Shown here: piece after piece, positions 1 through 5,366 of the stretch
How positions within the stretch are numbered: position 1 is the stretch's first letter
Layout of the letters: each line of letters starts with the position of its first letter
Source of the DNA: Candidatus Endoriftia persephone str. Hot96_1+Hot96_2
GTDB lineage: Bacteria; Pseudomonadota; Gammaproteobacteria; Chromatiales; Chromatiaceae
DNA: 5,366 bases
Direction of reading: 5' to 3'
Assembly: GCA_000168735.1 (NCBI GenBank)
Contig: AASF01002134.1
Span: forward strand, 1 to 5,366
Translations under genes and position numbers: made by a program
Notes under the pieces: model-generated
Told to the model about the DNA's origin: nothing
The model's database searches: none
The model's input: only the letters and a program-made list of their open reading frames with translations

Positions 1-324
1 CCCTTCTGATCAACTGTGGTACCTGACCGAACTGGGCAAAGCCCTCAGCAGCCTTGGTGGGGTTGCCGATCCGCATCGAAGGCGGCCTATAACGGCCGGG
101 CCGCGTCGCTCGATGGTTCGATCTGCCTGGCGACTGGCGCAGTCGCTGATTCTGACAGCCAGACGACGTGGTGCAGCGAAGCTCTCCACCTCGCCATGGG
201 CGAGCCCGGCACGTTTCAGTCCTGCAACAAACTCCTGGGTCAGGGCATCAGAGAGGCGCTTAAGTGCCAGCGGTGGTAGCTCCTCGGTGCCGAGTTCAAA
301 TAGCAGATCGACTCGTTCAGCCAT
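1..324 (-). CDS. glyS: Glycyl-tRNA synthetase beta subunit, N-terminal part (runs off left edge, frameshifted)
   Basis: This is the beta subunit of the cytoplasmic alpha2beta2 glycyl-tRNA synthetase, which helps bind tRNA-Gly. The first ~80 residues read cleanly: [18 protein letters not shown], then the [18 protein letters not shown] and ERRGPA blocks typical of GlyS N-termini. Toward the edge the frame breaks about four times. Removing one base each from the short runs at 86-87, 66-67, 30-31 and 22-23 restores [18 protein letters not shown] and then SVSTTVDQ, which fits the family (E. coli has KAAEGWA in this region). I chose the ATG at 324 because a GGAGG (335-331) sits 6 nt upstream; the in-frame ATG at 339 adds MRRWP and has no such site. 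The start overlaps the glyQ stop (ATGGCTGA), so the two are probably translationally coupled. Only about 105 of roughly 690 residues are in the window. The identity is certain, but the reading of the last ~90 bases is less so. Confidence 0.93.
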
Positions 325-1255
325 TGGCCACCTCCGCATCGGTGTTGAGCATGGGAAAGCCCAGCTTCTCGCTGGGCATCGTAGTAGGCTTTGGCAACCG
401 CCCGCGACAACGCACGGACCTTGAGGATGTAGCTCTGGCGCTCAGTGACCGAGATGGCGTGGCGCGCGTCGAGCAGGTTGAAGGCATGGGAGGCCTTCAG
501 TACCTGTTCGTAGGCAGGTAGTGGCAGGCCGAGCTCGATCAGTTTATTGGACGCCTTCTCACACTGATCGAAATAGCCGAAGAGAAAATCGACATCTGCA
601 TGTTCGAAGTTGTAGGCAGACTGTTCGACCTCGTTCTGGTGAAACACATCACCATAGGTGACCGGGCCATGCGGACCATGGGTCCAGACCAGATCGAAGA
701 CGCTCTCCACTCCCTGGATATACATTGCAATGCGCTCCAGGCCATAGGTGATCTCACCGGGTGACCGGGCGGCAATCGAGCCCGCCAACCTGCTGAAAAT
801 AGGTGAACTGGGTCACCTCCATGCCATTCAGCCAGACCTCCCAGCCGAGACCCCAGGCACCTAGGGTAGGGGAACTCCCAGTTGTCTTCAACGAAGCGGA
901 TATCATGCACCTTGGGGTCGATGCCGAGCATCTCGAGGGAACCCAGATAGAGCTCCTGGATGTTCATTGGCGAGGGTTTCATCGCCACCTGATACTGATA
1001 ATAGTGCTGCAGCCGGTTGGGATTCTCACCATAGCGTCCGTCGGTGGGGCGGCGCGAAGGCTGCACGTAGGCGGCATTCCAGGGTTCGGGCCCGATTGAG
1101 CGCAGAAAGGTGGCGGTGTGGAAGGTGCCGGCGCCCATTTCCATGTCGTAGGGCTGCAGGATCACACAACCTTGCTTGGCCCAATAGGCTTGCAGGGCGA
1201 AGATCAGCCCCTGAAAGGTTGATAGATCGGGTTTGAGGTCGTCTGCCTGGTTCAC
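317..1255 (-). CDS. glyQ: Glycyl-tRNA synthetase alpha subunit (complete, three +1 frameshifts)
   Basis: This is the catalytic class II alpha subunit, which forms glycyl-adenylate and charges tRNA-Gly together with GlyS. The reconstructed protein is 311 aa (E. coli about 303). Landmarks in order are [31 protein letters not shown], the motif-2 region [65 protein letters not shown] and [16 protein letters not shown], ending [15 protein letters not shown]. One extra base at each of GGGG 869-872, GGG 759-761 and GGG 374-376 (plus-strand view) splits it into four frames. Removing them gives exactly 312 codons. The start is chosen as GTG at 1255, with AGGA 8 nt upstream; an in-frame TTG at 1261 is only 2 nt from that AGGA. 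The stop overlaps the glyS start by 8 nt. All conserved blocks survive, so I read this as a functional gene with sequence errors. Confidence 0.96.
331..335 (-). promoter_or_regulatory. Shine-Dalgarno site of glyS
   Basis: GGAGG on the minus strand lies inside the last codons of glyQ, 6 nt before the ATG at 324. It settles the glyS start at MAER rather than the upstream in-frame ATG. Confidence 0.75.
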
Positions 1256-1263
1256 GTCCAAGA

Positions 1264-1267
1264 TCCT
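1264..1267 (-). promoter_or_regulatory. Shine-Dalgarno site of glyQ
   Basis: AGGA on the minus strand lies 8 nt before the GTG at 1255 and only 2 nt before the in-frame TTG at 1261. The spacing favours GTG as the glyQ start. It is a weak four-base match. Confidence 0.5.
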
Positions 1268-1290
1268 GTTTGATCAGAAAAAACTGAACA

Positions 1291-1320
1291 ATTATAGCGG
1301 TCGCCCCGAGGCTTGGCTAA
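1291..1320 (-). promoter_or_regulatory. Probable sigma70-type promoter of glyQS
   Basis: On the minus strand a perfect TATAAT (1296-1291) is preceded, 18 nt upstream, by a weak -35 TTAGCC (1320-1315; three of six match TTGACA). It would start transcription near 1284, giving a leader of about 30 nt before the glyQ GTG. The -10 box is convincing and the -35 is poor. Confidence 0.55.
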
Positions 1321-1347
1321 CCGGATGCCCTGCGCCCTATGATCTCT

Positions 1348-1353
1348 TATAAT
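1348..1353 (+). promoter_or_regulatory. -10 box of the thiolation/CDF operon promoter
   Basis: A perfect TATAAT stands 30 nt before the ATG at 1384. No good -35 is visible 16-18 nt upstream, so it may need an activator or be weak. It is divergent from the glyQ promoter, with the two -10 boxes about 55 bp apart in the same intergenic region. Confidence 0.5.
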
Positions 1354-1383
1354 GCGCGTTTTCTCTCATCTGCCAGGAGCACC

Positions 1384-2440
1384 ATGACCGAGCCACGCAA
1401 AGCTGTCGCCCCTGATCTCCGGCGGGCTCGACTCGCTACTCGCCGCTAAGGTGATCCAGTCCCAGGGGATCCATGTGGAGGGGATCAACTTCTTCACCGG
1501 ATTCTGCGTCGAGGGCCACACCCATGCGATCCGCAAGCGCGACCAGCGCAAGCCGAAGCGCAACAATGCGCTCTGGGTGGCGGAGCAGTTGGGCATCAAG
1601 CTGCATATCGTCGACATCGTGGAGGAGTATAAGGAGGTGCTGTTCAACCCAGTGCACGGTTACGGCGCCAATCTCAATCCTTGCCTCGATTGCAAAATCT
1701 TCATGGTGAAAAAGGCGTTTGAGTGGATCCGCGCACGTGGTTTTGACTTCATCATCACCGGCGAGGTGATCGGCCAGCGGCCGATGTCGCAGCGTAAGGA
1801 CACTATGCCGGTGGTGGCGGGTGAGTCGGGTGCCGAGGATCTGCTGCTACGCCCGCTCTGTGCCAAGAATTTGCCCGAGACCCCTGCCGGAGGCGCCAAG
1901 GGCCTGGGGTCGATCGCGACCAAGCTCTATGCATTCAGCCGGCCGCAACCGCAAGCCGCAGATGGCCCTGGCCCGAGTCGTTTGGCCTGACAGATTATGC
2001 GCAACCGGCTGGCGGCTGCTGCTTTCTTACCGATCAGCAGTACTCGAAAAAGTTGGCCGATCTCTGGCAGGCGCGCGGCAGCAAGCAGTATGAGATGGAT
2101 GACATCATGCTGCTCAAGGTCGGTCGGCATCTGCGCCCGGCGCCGCACTTCAAGCTGATCATCGCTCGCGAAGAGGGCGAGGCGAAGTTTCTGCAGGGCT
2201 ATCGAAAACAGTTCATCAGCCTCAAGACCACCAGCCACGGTGGGGCCGCTGGCGCTGATCGACGGAGAGCCCAACGCGGACGAGATCGAGCTGGGCGGCA
2301 CGACTGGTGGCGCGTTACAGCCAGGGGCGGGATGCGGAGCTGGTCGATCTTGAGTTGACCGACCTCCAGGGGCGAGACCCGCCCAGCTCAGTGTCACGCC
2401 GATCAAGCCCCACGAGATCCCGCAGGAGTGGTTCATTTGA
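1384..2440 (+). CDS. PP-loop ATPase, tRNA thiouridylase-like (MnmA/ThiI superfamily), about ten +1 frameshifts
   Basis: This looks like an ATP-dependent tRNA sulfur-insertion enzyme. Databases tend to label such proteins 'tRNA (5-methylaminomethyl-2-thiouridylate) methyltransferase' or ThiI-like. The reconstructed protein is 348 aa. The PP-loop SGGLDS is at residues 12-17. NPCLDCKIFM puts a CxxC at 100-103; the second Cys aligns with the first catalytic Cys of MnmA (LCNxxIKF). SGRNRKPQMALA follows near 184-195, and PAGGCCFLTD puts Cys210-211 where MnmA has its second catalytic Cys (GICF). The C-terminal third (FKLIIAREEGE, residues 254-264) resembles the NFACT-R-type RNA-binding domain fused to some PP-loop thiouridylases; I am recalling this, not searching. 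The extra bases fall in runs at 1409-1412, 1881-1884, 1892-1893, 1920-1921, 1939-1940, 1972-1974, 2239-2240, 2293-2295, 2369-2372 and 2378-2384. Removing them gives exactly 349 codons. AGGAG (1375-1379) precedes the ATG by 4 nt. The modified tRNA position is unknown. Confidence 0.85.
2424..2428 (+). promoter_or_regulatory. Shine-Dalgarno site of the TusA-like gene
   Basis: AGGAG lies within the final codons of the upstream gene, 8 nt before the TTG at 2437. It decides the start: the in-frame GTG at 2428 overlaps the motif itself and cannot use it. Confidence 0.65.
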
Positions 2441-2684
2441 AGCTGGGTAACCCTGGACGCACGGCGTCTGCTCTGCCCAATGCCGGTGATCCGGGTGCAG
2501 GATCGGGTCGAAACCCTGCAGCCGGGAACCGTGCTGGAGGTGGTCTGTACCGACCCCGGAGTGTTGAACGACATCCCCGCCTGGTGCCGGATCAACGGCC
2601 ACGAGGCTGGTGGAGACCCGCCAGCAGGGCGACGAATATATCGTGCGGATCCGGGTGGGTGGTGTGGAGCAGCCAGGTGGATAG
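2437..2684 (+). CDS. TusA/SirA-family sulfur carrier protein (two +1 frameshifts)
   Basis: This is a small cytoplasmic sulfur-transfer protein, 81 aa after correction, the usual TusA size. It begins MKLVTLDARRLLCPMPVIR. Cys13 in the CPxP motif is the family's persulfide-carrying cysteine. TVLEVVCTDPG and DIPAWCRINGHE, then a C-terminal strand DEYIVRIRVGG, complete the two-layer TusA fold pattern. Extra Gs at 2445-2447 and 2605-2606 break the frame; removing them gives exactly 82 codons. The start is a TTG whose last two bases overlap the upstream TGA, served by AGGAG 8 nt away, so translation is probably coupled to the PP-loop ATPase gene. The likely partner is that ATPase, by analogy with TusA feeding sulfur toward MnmA. 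Because proteins of this family also serve other sulfur pathways, including dissimilatory sulfur oxidation, I give no gene symbol. Confidence 0.88.
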
Positions 2685-3834
2685 TCGGGAACGGCAGCAA
2701 CAGCAGCGCTATCGGGTGACCCAGCGGGCCACCCTTGTCGGCGCCGGGGTGAACCTGCTGTTGGCGGTAGTGAAGATTCTGTTTGGCGTGATCGGACACT
2801 CCCAGTCGCTGTTAGCTGATGGTCTGCATTCACTCTCCGATCTACTTTCGGATGGGCTGGTGCTGTTTGCTGCCTACCATGCCAAAGAGGCACCAGATGA
2901 CGAGCATCCTTATGGCCACGGGCGCTTCGAAACGGCGGGAACTCTCGCCCCTGGGATTGTTTCTGTTCCTCGGTGGGTGCCGGGGTGATCTGGGATGCGG
3001 TGGAGCGGTTGTTTTCGCCAGAGGCACTGTTGGTACCCAGCATGACCACCCTGTGGGTTGCCGCCTTCTCCATCGTTGCCAACGAGGCTCTCTATTTCTA
3101 TACCCAGCATCTGGCGAAGCAGATCCGCTCCGATCTGTTGCGCGCCAATGCCTGGCACCATCGCAGCGACTCGATCTCATCGGTGGTGGTGCTGGTCGGC
3201 ATCGGCGGCACCTTGGTGGGGCTGCCCTATCTCGATGCCATCGCCGCGGTGCTGGTCGGCTTGATGATTTTGCCACATCGGCTGGCAGCTGGTCTGGCAG
3301 TCGGTGCATGAGCTGGTCGACTCAGGTCTTGAAGAGCAGCGGGTAGAAGAGATCAAGCAGGTGATCACCTCAGTGGCCGGGGTCAAGGATGTACATATGT
3401 TACGCACCCGTAAGATGGGTGGTCACGCCTCGGCTGATGTGCATGTGCAGGTCGCCTCCTGGCTGAGTGTCTCTGAGGGACACAGGATCAGTGAAGTGGT
3501 GATGCAGCGGCTGCTTGAGTCGGTGGAGGAACTGGTGGATGTGACGGTGCATATCGATCCGGAGGATGACGAATCGACCGCTCCCTGTCGGTCATCTACC
3601 GCTACGCACCGAAGCGGAGCAACGTCTGCAGGCGCTATGGCAGGATCTGCCCCTGTTTCGATCGACGCATGAGGCTCGTATTGCACTACATTTCCGGACG
3701 TATCGATGTGGATCTTTTCTTTCCGCTCGACTGCAGCAAGAGCGTATCGATAAGCGAGGAGTTGGCCGAGCGCTATCAGGCGCAGCTGCAAGAGGCCGAG
3801 CAGTTTGGGCGGCGTACGGCTCTGGTTTGGTTAA
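2677..3834 (+). CDS. Cation diffusion facilitator (CDF) divalent-metal exporter with C-terminal extension (six +1 frameshifts)
   Basis: This is an inner-membrane metal/proton antiporter of the FieF-like CDF family. The corrected length is 383 aa against about 300 for E. coli FieF. TM1 is near VGAGVNLLLAVVKILFGVIG. TM2 carries HSLSD (HxxxD, where FieF has DxxxD), and a conserved HPYGHGRFE loop follows. TM5 has HHRSD, again HxxxD, so the transport-site ligands are present. The cytoplasmic domain (RVEEIKQVITSVAGVKDVHMLRTRKMGGHASADVHV) ends at VTVHIDPEDD. About 90 further residues (LPLRTEAEQRLQALWQDLPL, then LVLHYISGRIDVDLFFPLD) form an extra domain. Extra bases lie in runs at 2948-2951, 2972-2973, 3268-3271, 3572-3573, 3656-3658 and 3807-3809; removing them gives exactly 384 codons ending FGGVRLWFG-stop. 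The GTG start overlaps the TusA stop by 8 nt, with GGAG (2666-2669) 7 nt upstream. The substrate (Zn, Fe, Mn, Cd) cannot be assigned, although HxxxD in both helices is compatible with Zn/Cd transporters. The last ~10 residues are the least certain. Confidence 0.9.
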
Positions 3835-3835
3835 C

Positions 3836-3850
3836 GCACGATTTTTGTGC
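3836..3850 (+). promoter_or_regulatory. NtrC (NRI) binding site 1, distal enhancer of glnA
   Basis: GCAC-N7-GTGC matches the NtrC dyad as in E. coli glnA (GCACCAACATGGTGC). It begins 2 nt after the reconstructed CDF stop codon, about 210 bp before the predicted glnA start point. Confidence 0.82.
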
Positions 3851-3866
3851 ATGCAGGCGCGGATCC

Positions 3867-3881
3867 GCACAGTTTTTGTGC
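3867..3881 (+). promoter_or_regulatory. NtrC (NRI) binding site 2, proximal enhancer of glnA
   Basis: This is a second exact GCAC-N7-GTGC dyad, 31 bp centre to centre from site 1. That is about three helical turns, so both dimers face the same side, as in the E. coli glnA enhancer. It supports cooperative NtrC binding. Confidence 0.85.
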
Positions 3882-3972
3882 GTATTCTTGCGAAGAGTTA
3901 CTGTTTGGTCGCGGCTAATGCGTGCAACCACTACCATTATGCGTTCGATCGCTCTATCATCTTCCGCTTGTT

Positions 3973-3985
3973 TATCAACAGTTTT
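3973..3985 (+). promoter_or_regulatory. Possible IHF site between enhancer and promoter
   Basis: TATCAACAGTTTT matches the IHF consensus WATCAANNNNTTR at every defined position but the last. It lies between the NtrC sites and the -24/-12 promoter, centred near -76, where a DNA bend would bring NtrC to sigma54 polymerase. The consensus is loose, so this is tentative. Confidence 0.4.
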
Positions 3986-4028
3986 TTGCGAATTGGCTCA
4001 TACAGGAGCTGTAGCAATCAAAGGTTGA

Positions 4029-4043
4029 TGGCACTGTTTTTGC
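4029..4043 (+). promoter_or_regulatory. Sigma54 (RpoN) -24/-12 promoter of glnA
   Basis: TGGCACTGTTTTTGC matches the TGGCAC-N5-TTGC consensus exactly, with the GG (4030-4031) and GC (4042-4043) separated by the required 10 bp. Transcription should start near 4055, leaving a leader of about 143 nt. Together with the two NtrC dyads upstream, it shows nitrogen-limitation control of glnA. Confidence 0.9.
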
Positions 4044-4108
4044 CTAGTGAATGGCCCAGAGCGGCAGGGATCGATGGCATCCTTTCGCAGGAATTTCGTT
4101 GCTGGCGA

Positions 4109-4159
4109 CAGGAGCCTCTGAATGAATCTGCTTCATCCAGATTCGTTCAGAGGCTCTTG
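4109..4159 (+). repeat. Long inverted repeat (22-bp stem, 7-nt loop) in the glnA leader
   Basis: The arms 4109-4130 and 4138-4159 pair along all 22 positions around the loop CTTCATC. Two positions are not Watson-Crick; both are G-U wobbles in plus-strand RNA and would be A-C mismatches in minus-strand RNA. No T-run follows (TTGCAGCAGCAG), so it is not a typical intrinsic terminator. It ends 28 nt before the glnA GGAG and does not cover it. It could stabilise or regulate the glnA leader, or be a copy of a dispersed palindromic repeat. Confidence 0.85.
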
Positions 4160-4197
4160 CAGCAGCAGATAGTCACCTAATAGATTTGGAGATAATG

Positions 4198-5366
4198 ATG
4201 GCCTCTGAAGTCATGAAAATGATGAAAGACAACGAAGTAAAATTCGTTGATCTTCGCTTCACCGATACCCGCGGCAAGGAACAGCATGTCACTCTGCCTG
4301 CCCACGAGGTTGATGAGGAGATGTTTACCGACGGCAAGATGTTTGGATGGCTCCTCCATCGCTGGCTGGAAGGGTATCAATGAGTCAGACATGATCCTGA
4401 TGCCTGAGGCTGCCACTGCCGTGATGGACCCCTTCGCCGACGAGAACACCCTGATCGTACGCTGCGACATCCTCGAGCCTGCCACCATGCAGGGCTACGA
4501 GCGTGATCCCCGTTCCGTCGCCAAGCGCGCCGAGGCCTATCTGCAGTCCACCGGCATTGCCGACCAGGCTTTCTTCGGTCCCGAGCCAGAATTCTTCGTC
4601 CTCGACGACGTGCGCTGGAGTGCCGACATGAGCGGCTGCATGGTCGGAGGAGTCGACTCCGAAGAGGCGGAGTGGAACTCCGAGCGCGTCTATGAAGATG
4701 GCAACATCGGTCACCGTCCTGGCGTGAAAGGGTGGTTACTTCCCGGTCCCTCCGGTTGACTCCCTGCACGACCTGCGTGGCGCCATGTGTCTGGCGATGG
4801 AAGAGATGGGGGTGCCGGTCGAGGTCCATCACCATGAGGTGGCGACTGGTGGTCAGTGTGAGATCGGCACCAAGTTCAGCACCTTGGTGGAGCGTGCTGA
4901 CTGGGTGCAGATCCAGAAATACGCTACCTGGAACGTCGGTCACGCCTACGGCAAGACCGTGACCTTCATGCCCAAGCCGATCGTTGGTGACAACGGTTCC
5001 GGCATGCATGTGCACCAGTCCCTGGCGAAAGATGGCGAGAACATTTTCGCTGGTGACCAGTACGGCGGCCTCTCCGAGAGTGCGCTCTACTACATCGGCG
5101 GCATCATCAAGCATGCTCGTGCGGCTGAACGCCTTCACTAATGCCTCCACCAACTCCTACAAGCGTCTGGTGCCGGGCTTCGAAGCCCCGGTAATGCTGG
5201 CCTACTCGGCCCGCAACCGCTCTGCTTCGATCCGTATCCCGTGGGTTTCCAGCCCGAAGGGTCGTCGCGTCGAGGTGCGTTTCCCCGATCCGACCGCCAA
5301 CCCCTACCTGGCCTTCGCCGCCATGATGATGGCCGGCCTGGACGGCATCCAGAACAAGATCCCCAA
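4198..5366 (+). CDS. glnA: Glutamine synthetase type I, N-terminal ~388 residues (runs off right edge, three +1 frameshifts)
   Basis: GlnA makes glutamine from glutamate, ammonium and ATP in the cytoplasm as a dodecamer. Landmarks in order are [26 protein letters not shown] (two metal-ligand glutamates), [30 protein letters not shown] (two further catalytic glutamates), [10 protein letters not shown] (substrate-binding loop and His), [26 protein letters not shown] (phosphate-binding arginines) and [15 protein letters not shown]. The window ends at GIQNKIP, before the adenylylation-site tyrosine, so that control cannot be checked here. Extra Gs at 4345-4346, 4730-4732 and 5123-5124 break the frame; removing each restores continuous family sequence. 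I prefer the ATG at 4198 (MASEVMKMM), with GGAG at 4188-4191 6 nt upstream, over the adjacent ATG at 4195 (3 nt) or a TTG at 4186. A sigma54/NtrC promoter lies upstream. Confidence 0.97.

Larger units (their letters stand above)
3835..4197 (+). other. glnA upstream control region (intergenic, 363 bp)
   Basis: No gene is supported here. Visibly AT-richer than the flanking genes, it holds, in order, two NtrC enhancer sites, a possible IHF bend site, a sigma54 promoter, and from about 4055 the transcribed glnA leader with a long hairpin. No intrinsic terminator for the upstream operon is visible. Open frames crossing it have no conserved residues and continue from out-of-frame readings of the CDF gene. 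Confidence 0.85.

Noticed and set aside
1927..2799. 290-codon open frame on the minus strand, the longest uninterrupted frame in the window
   Set aside because: It lies antisense to the PP-loop, TusA and CDF genes, whose conserved motifs are clear on the plus strand. Its translation is low-complexity and has no recognisable domain; it is a GC-rich shadow.
2315..3082. 255-codon minus-strand open frame over the TusA/CDF region
   Set aside because: It is a shadow of the plus-strand genes, rich in Pro, Arg and Ser with no motif.
3669..4028. Plus-strand ORF as a separate small gene after the CDF gene
   Set aside because: Its first ~45 codons continue the CDF protein after one extra base near 3656-3658. 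The remainder reads through two NtrC sites and has no protein-like features.
4109..4159. Rho-independent terminator
   Set aside because: The stem is strong, but no T-run follows and it lies within the glnA leader, downstream of the sigma54 start and upstream of the coding start.
3566..4180. Plus-strand open frame that could be a separate 204-aa gene
   Set aside because: Only its first ~30 codons are real, and they belong to the CDF C-terminal extension. The rest is out-of-frame CDF sequence followed by the noncoding glnA control region.
4055..4197. Glutamine riboswitch (glnA RNA motif)
   Set aside because: That class is known mainly from cyanobacteria and marine metagenomes. The single long hairpin here does not show its multi-stem junction.
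1384..5366. Programmed frameshifting or genome-wide pseudogene decay as the cause of the broken genes
   Set aside because: There is no consistent slippery motif or recoding stimulator, and every essential motif is intact. The +1-only, homopolymer-linked pattern in all six genes fits sequence error better.
1..5366. CRISPR array, insertion sequence, tRNA or rRNA gene
   Set aside because: I saw no regularly spaced repeats, transposase motifs or terminal repeats, and no cloverleaf-like or rRNA-like segment on either strand.

Overview
The window reads as a piece of a GC-rich gammaproteobacterial chromosome. The evidence is a heterotetrameric glycyl-tRNA synthetase (glyQ-glyS) of proteobacterial type, a glnA with a paired NtrC enhancer and a sigma54 promoter, and residue-level similarity of GlyQ and GlnA to enterobacterial and sulfur-oxidiser proteins as I remember them. 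A Chromatiales or Thiotrichales-like sulfur oxidiser or symbiont is plausible, but I cannot prove it from this window.

Layout. On the minus strand, positions 1-1255 hold glyQ followed by the 5' part of glyS, which runs off the left edge; the two overlap by 8 nt. A divergent intergenic region of about 130 bp (1256-1383) carries a TATAAT box facing each way. On the plus strand, 1384-3834 is a tightly coupled three-gene operon: a PP-loop tRNA-thiouridylase-like ATPase (348 aa), a TusA-family sulfur carrier (81 aa) and a cation diffusion facilitator with an added C-terminal domain (383 aa). Start and stop codons overlap at both junctions. Positions 3835-4197 are the glnA control region: two NtrC sites 31 bp apart, a possible IHF site, a strong -24/-12 promoter, and a leader with a long hairpin. 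From 4198 to the right edge is glnA (glutamine synthetase), cut before its C-terminus.

Function. GlyQS charges tRNA-Gly. The PP-loop/TusA pair looks like a sulfur-delivery and tRNA-thiolation module, with the TusA-like protein handing persulfide sulfur to the ATPase. The CDF protein exports a divalent metal. GlnA assimilates ammonium and is probably induced by nitrogen limitation through NtrC and sigma54.

Every gene is broken into several reading frames. I reconstructed each one by removing single bases. About 28 events are needed. All are +1 insertions that can be read as one extra base in a short homopolymer, and the corrected lengths come out as whole codon counts with all key residues intact. 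I therefore treat the genes as intact and the frameshifts as sequence error. Gene coordinates below span the whole reconstructed gene, not a single open frame.
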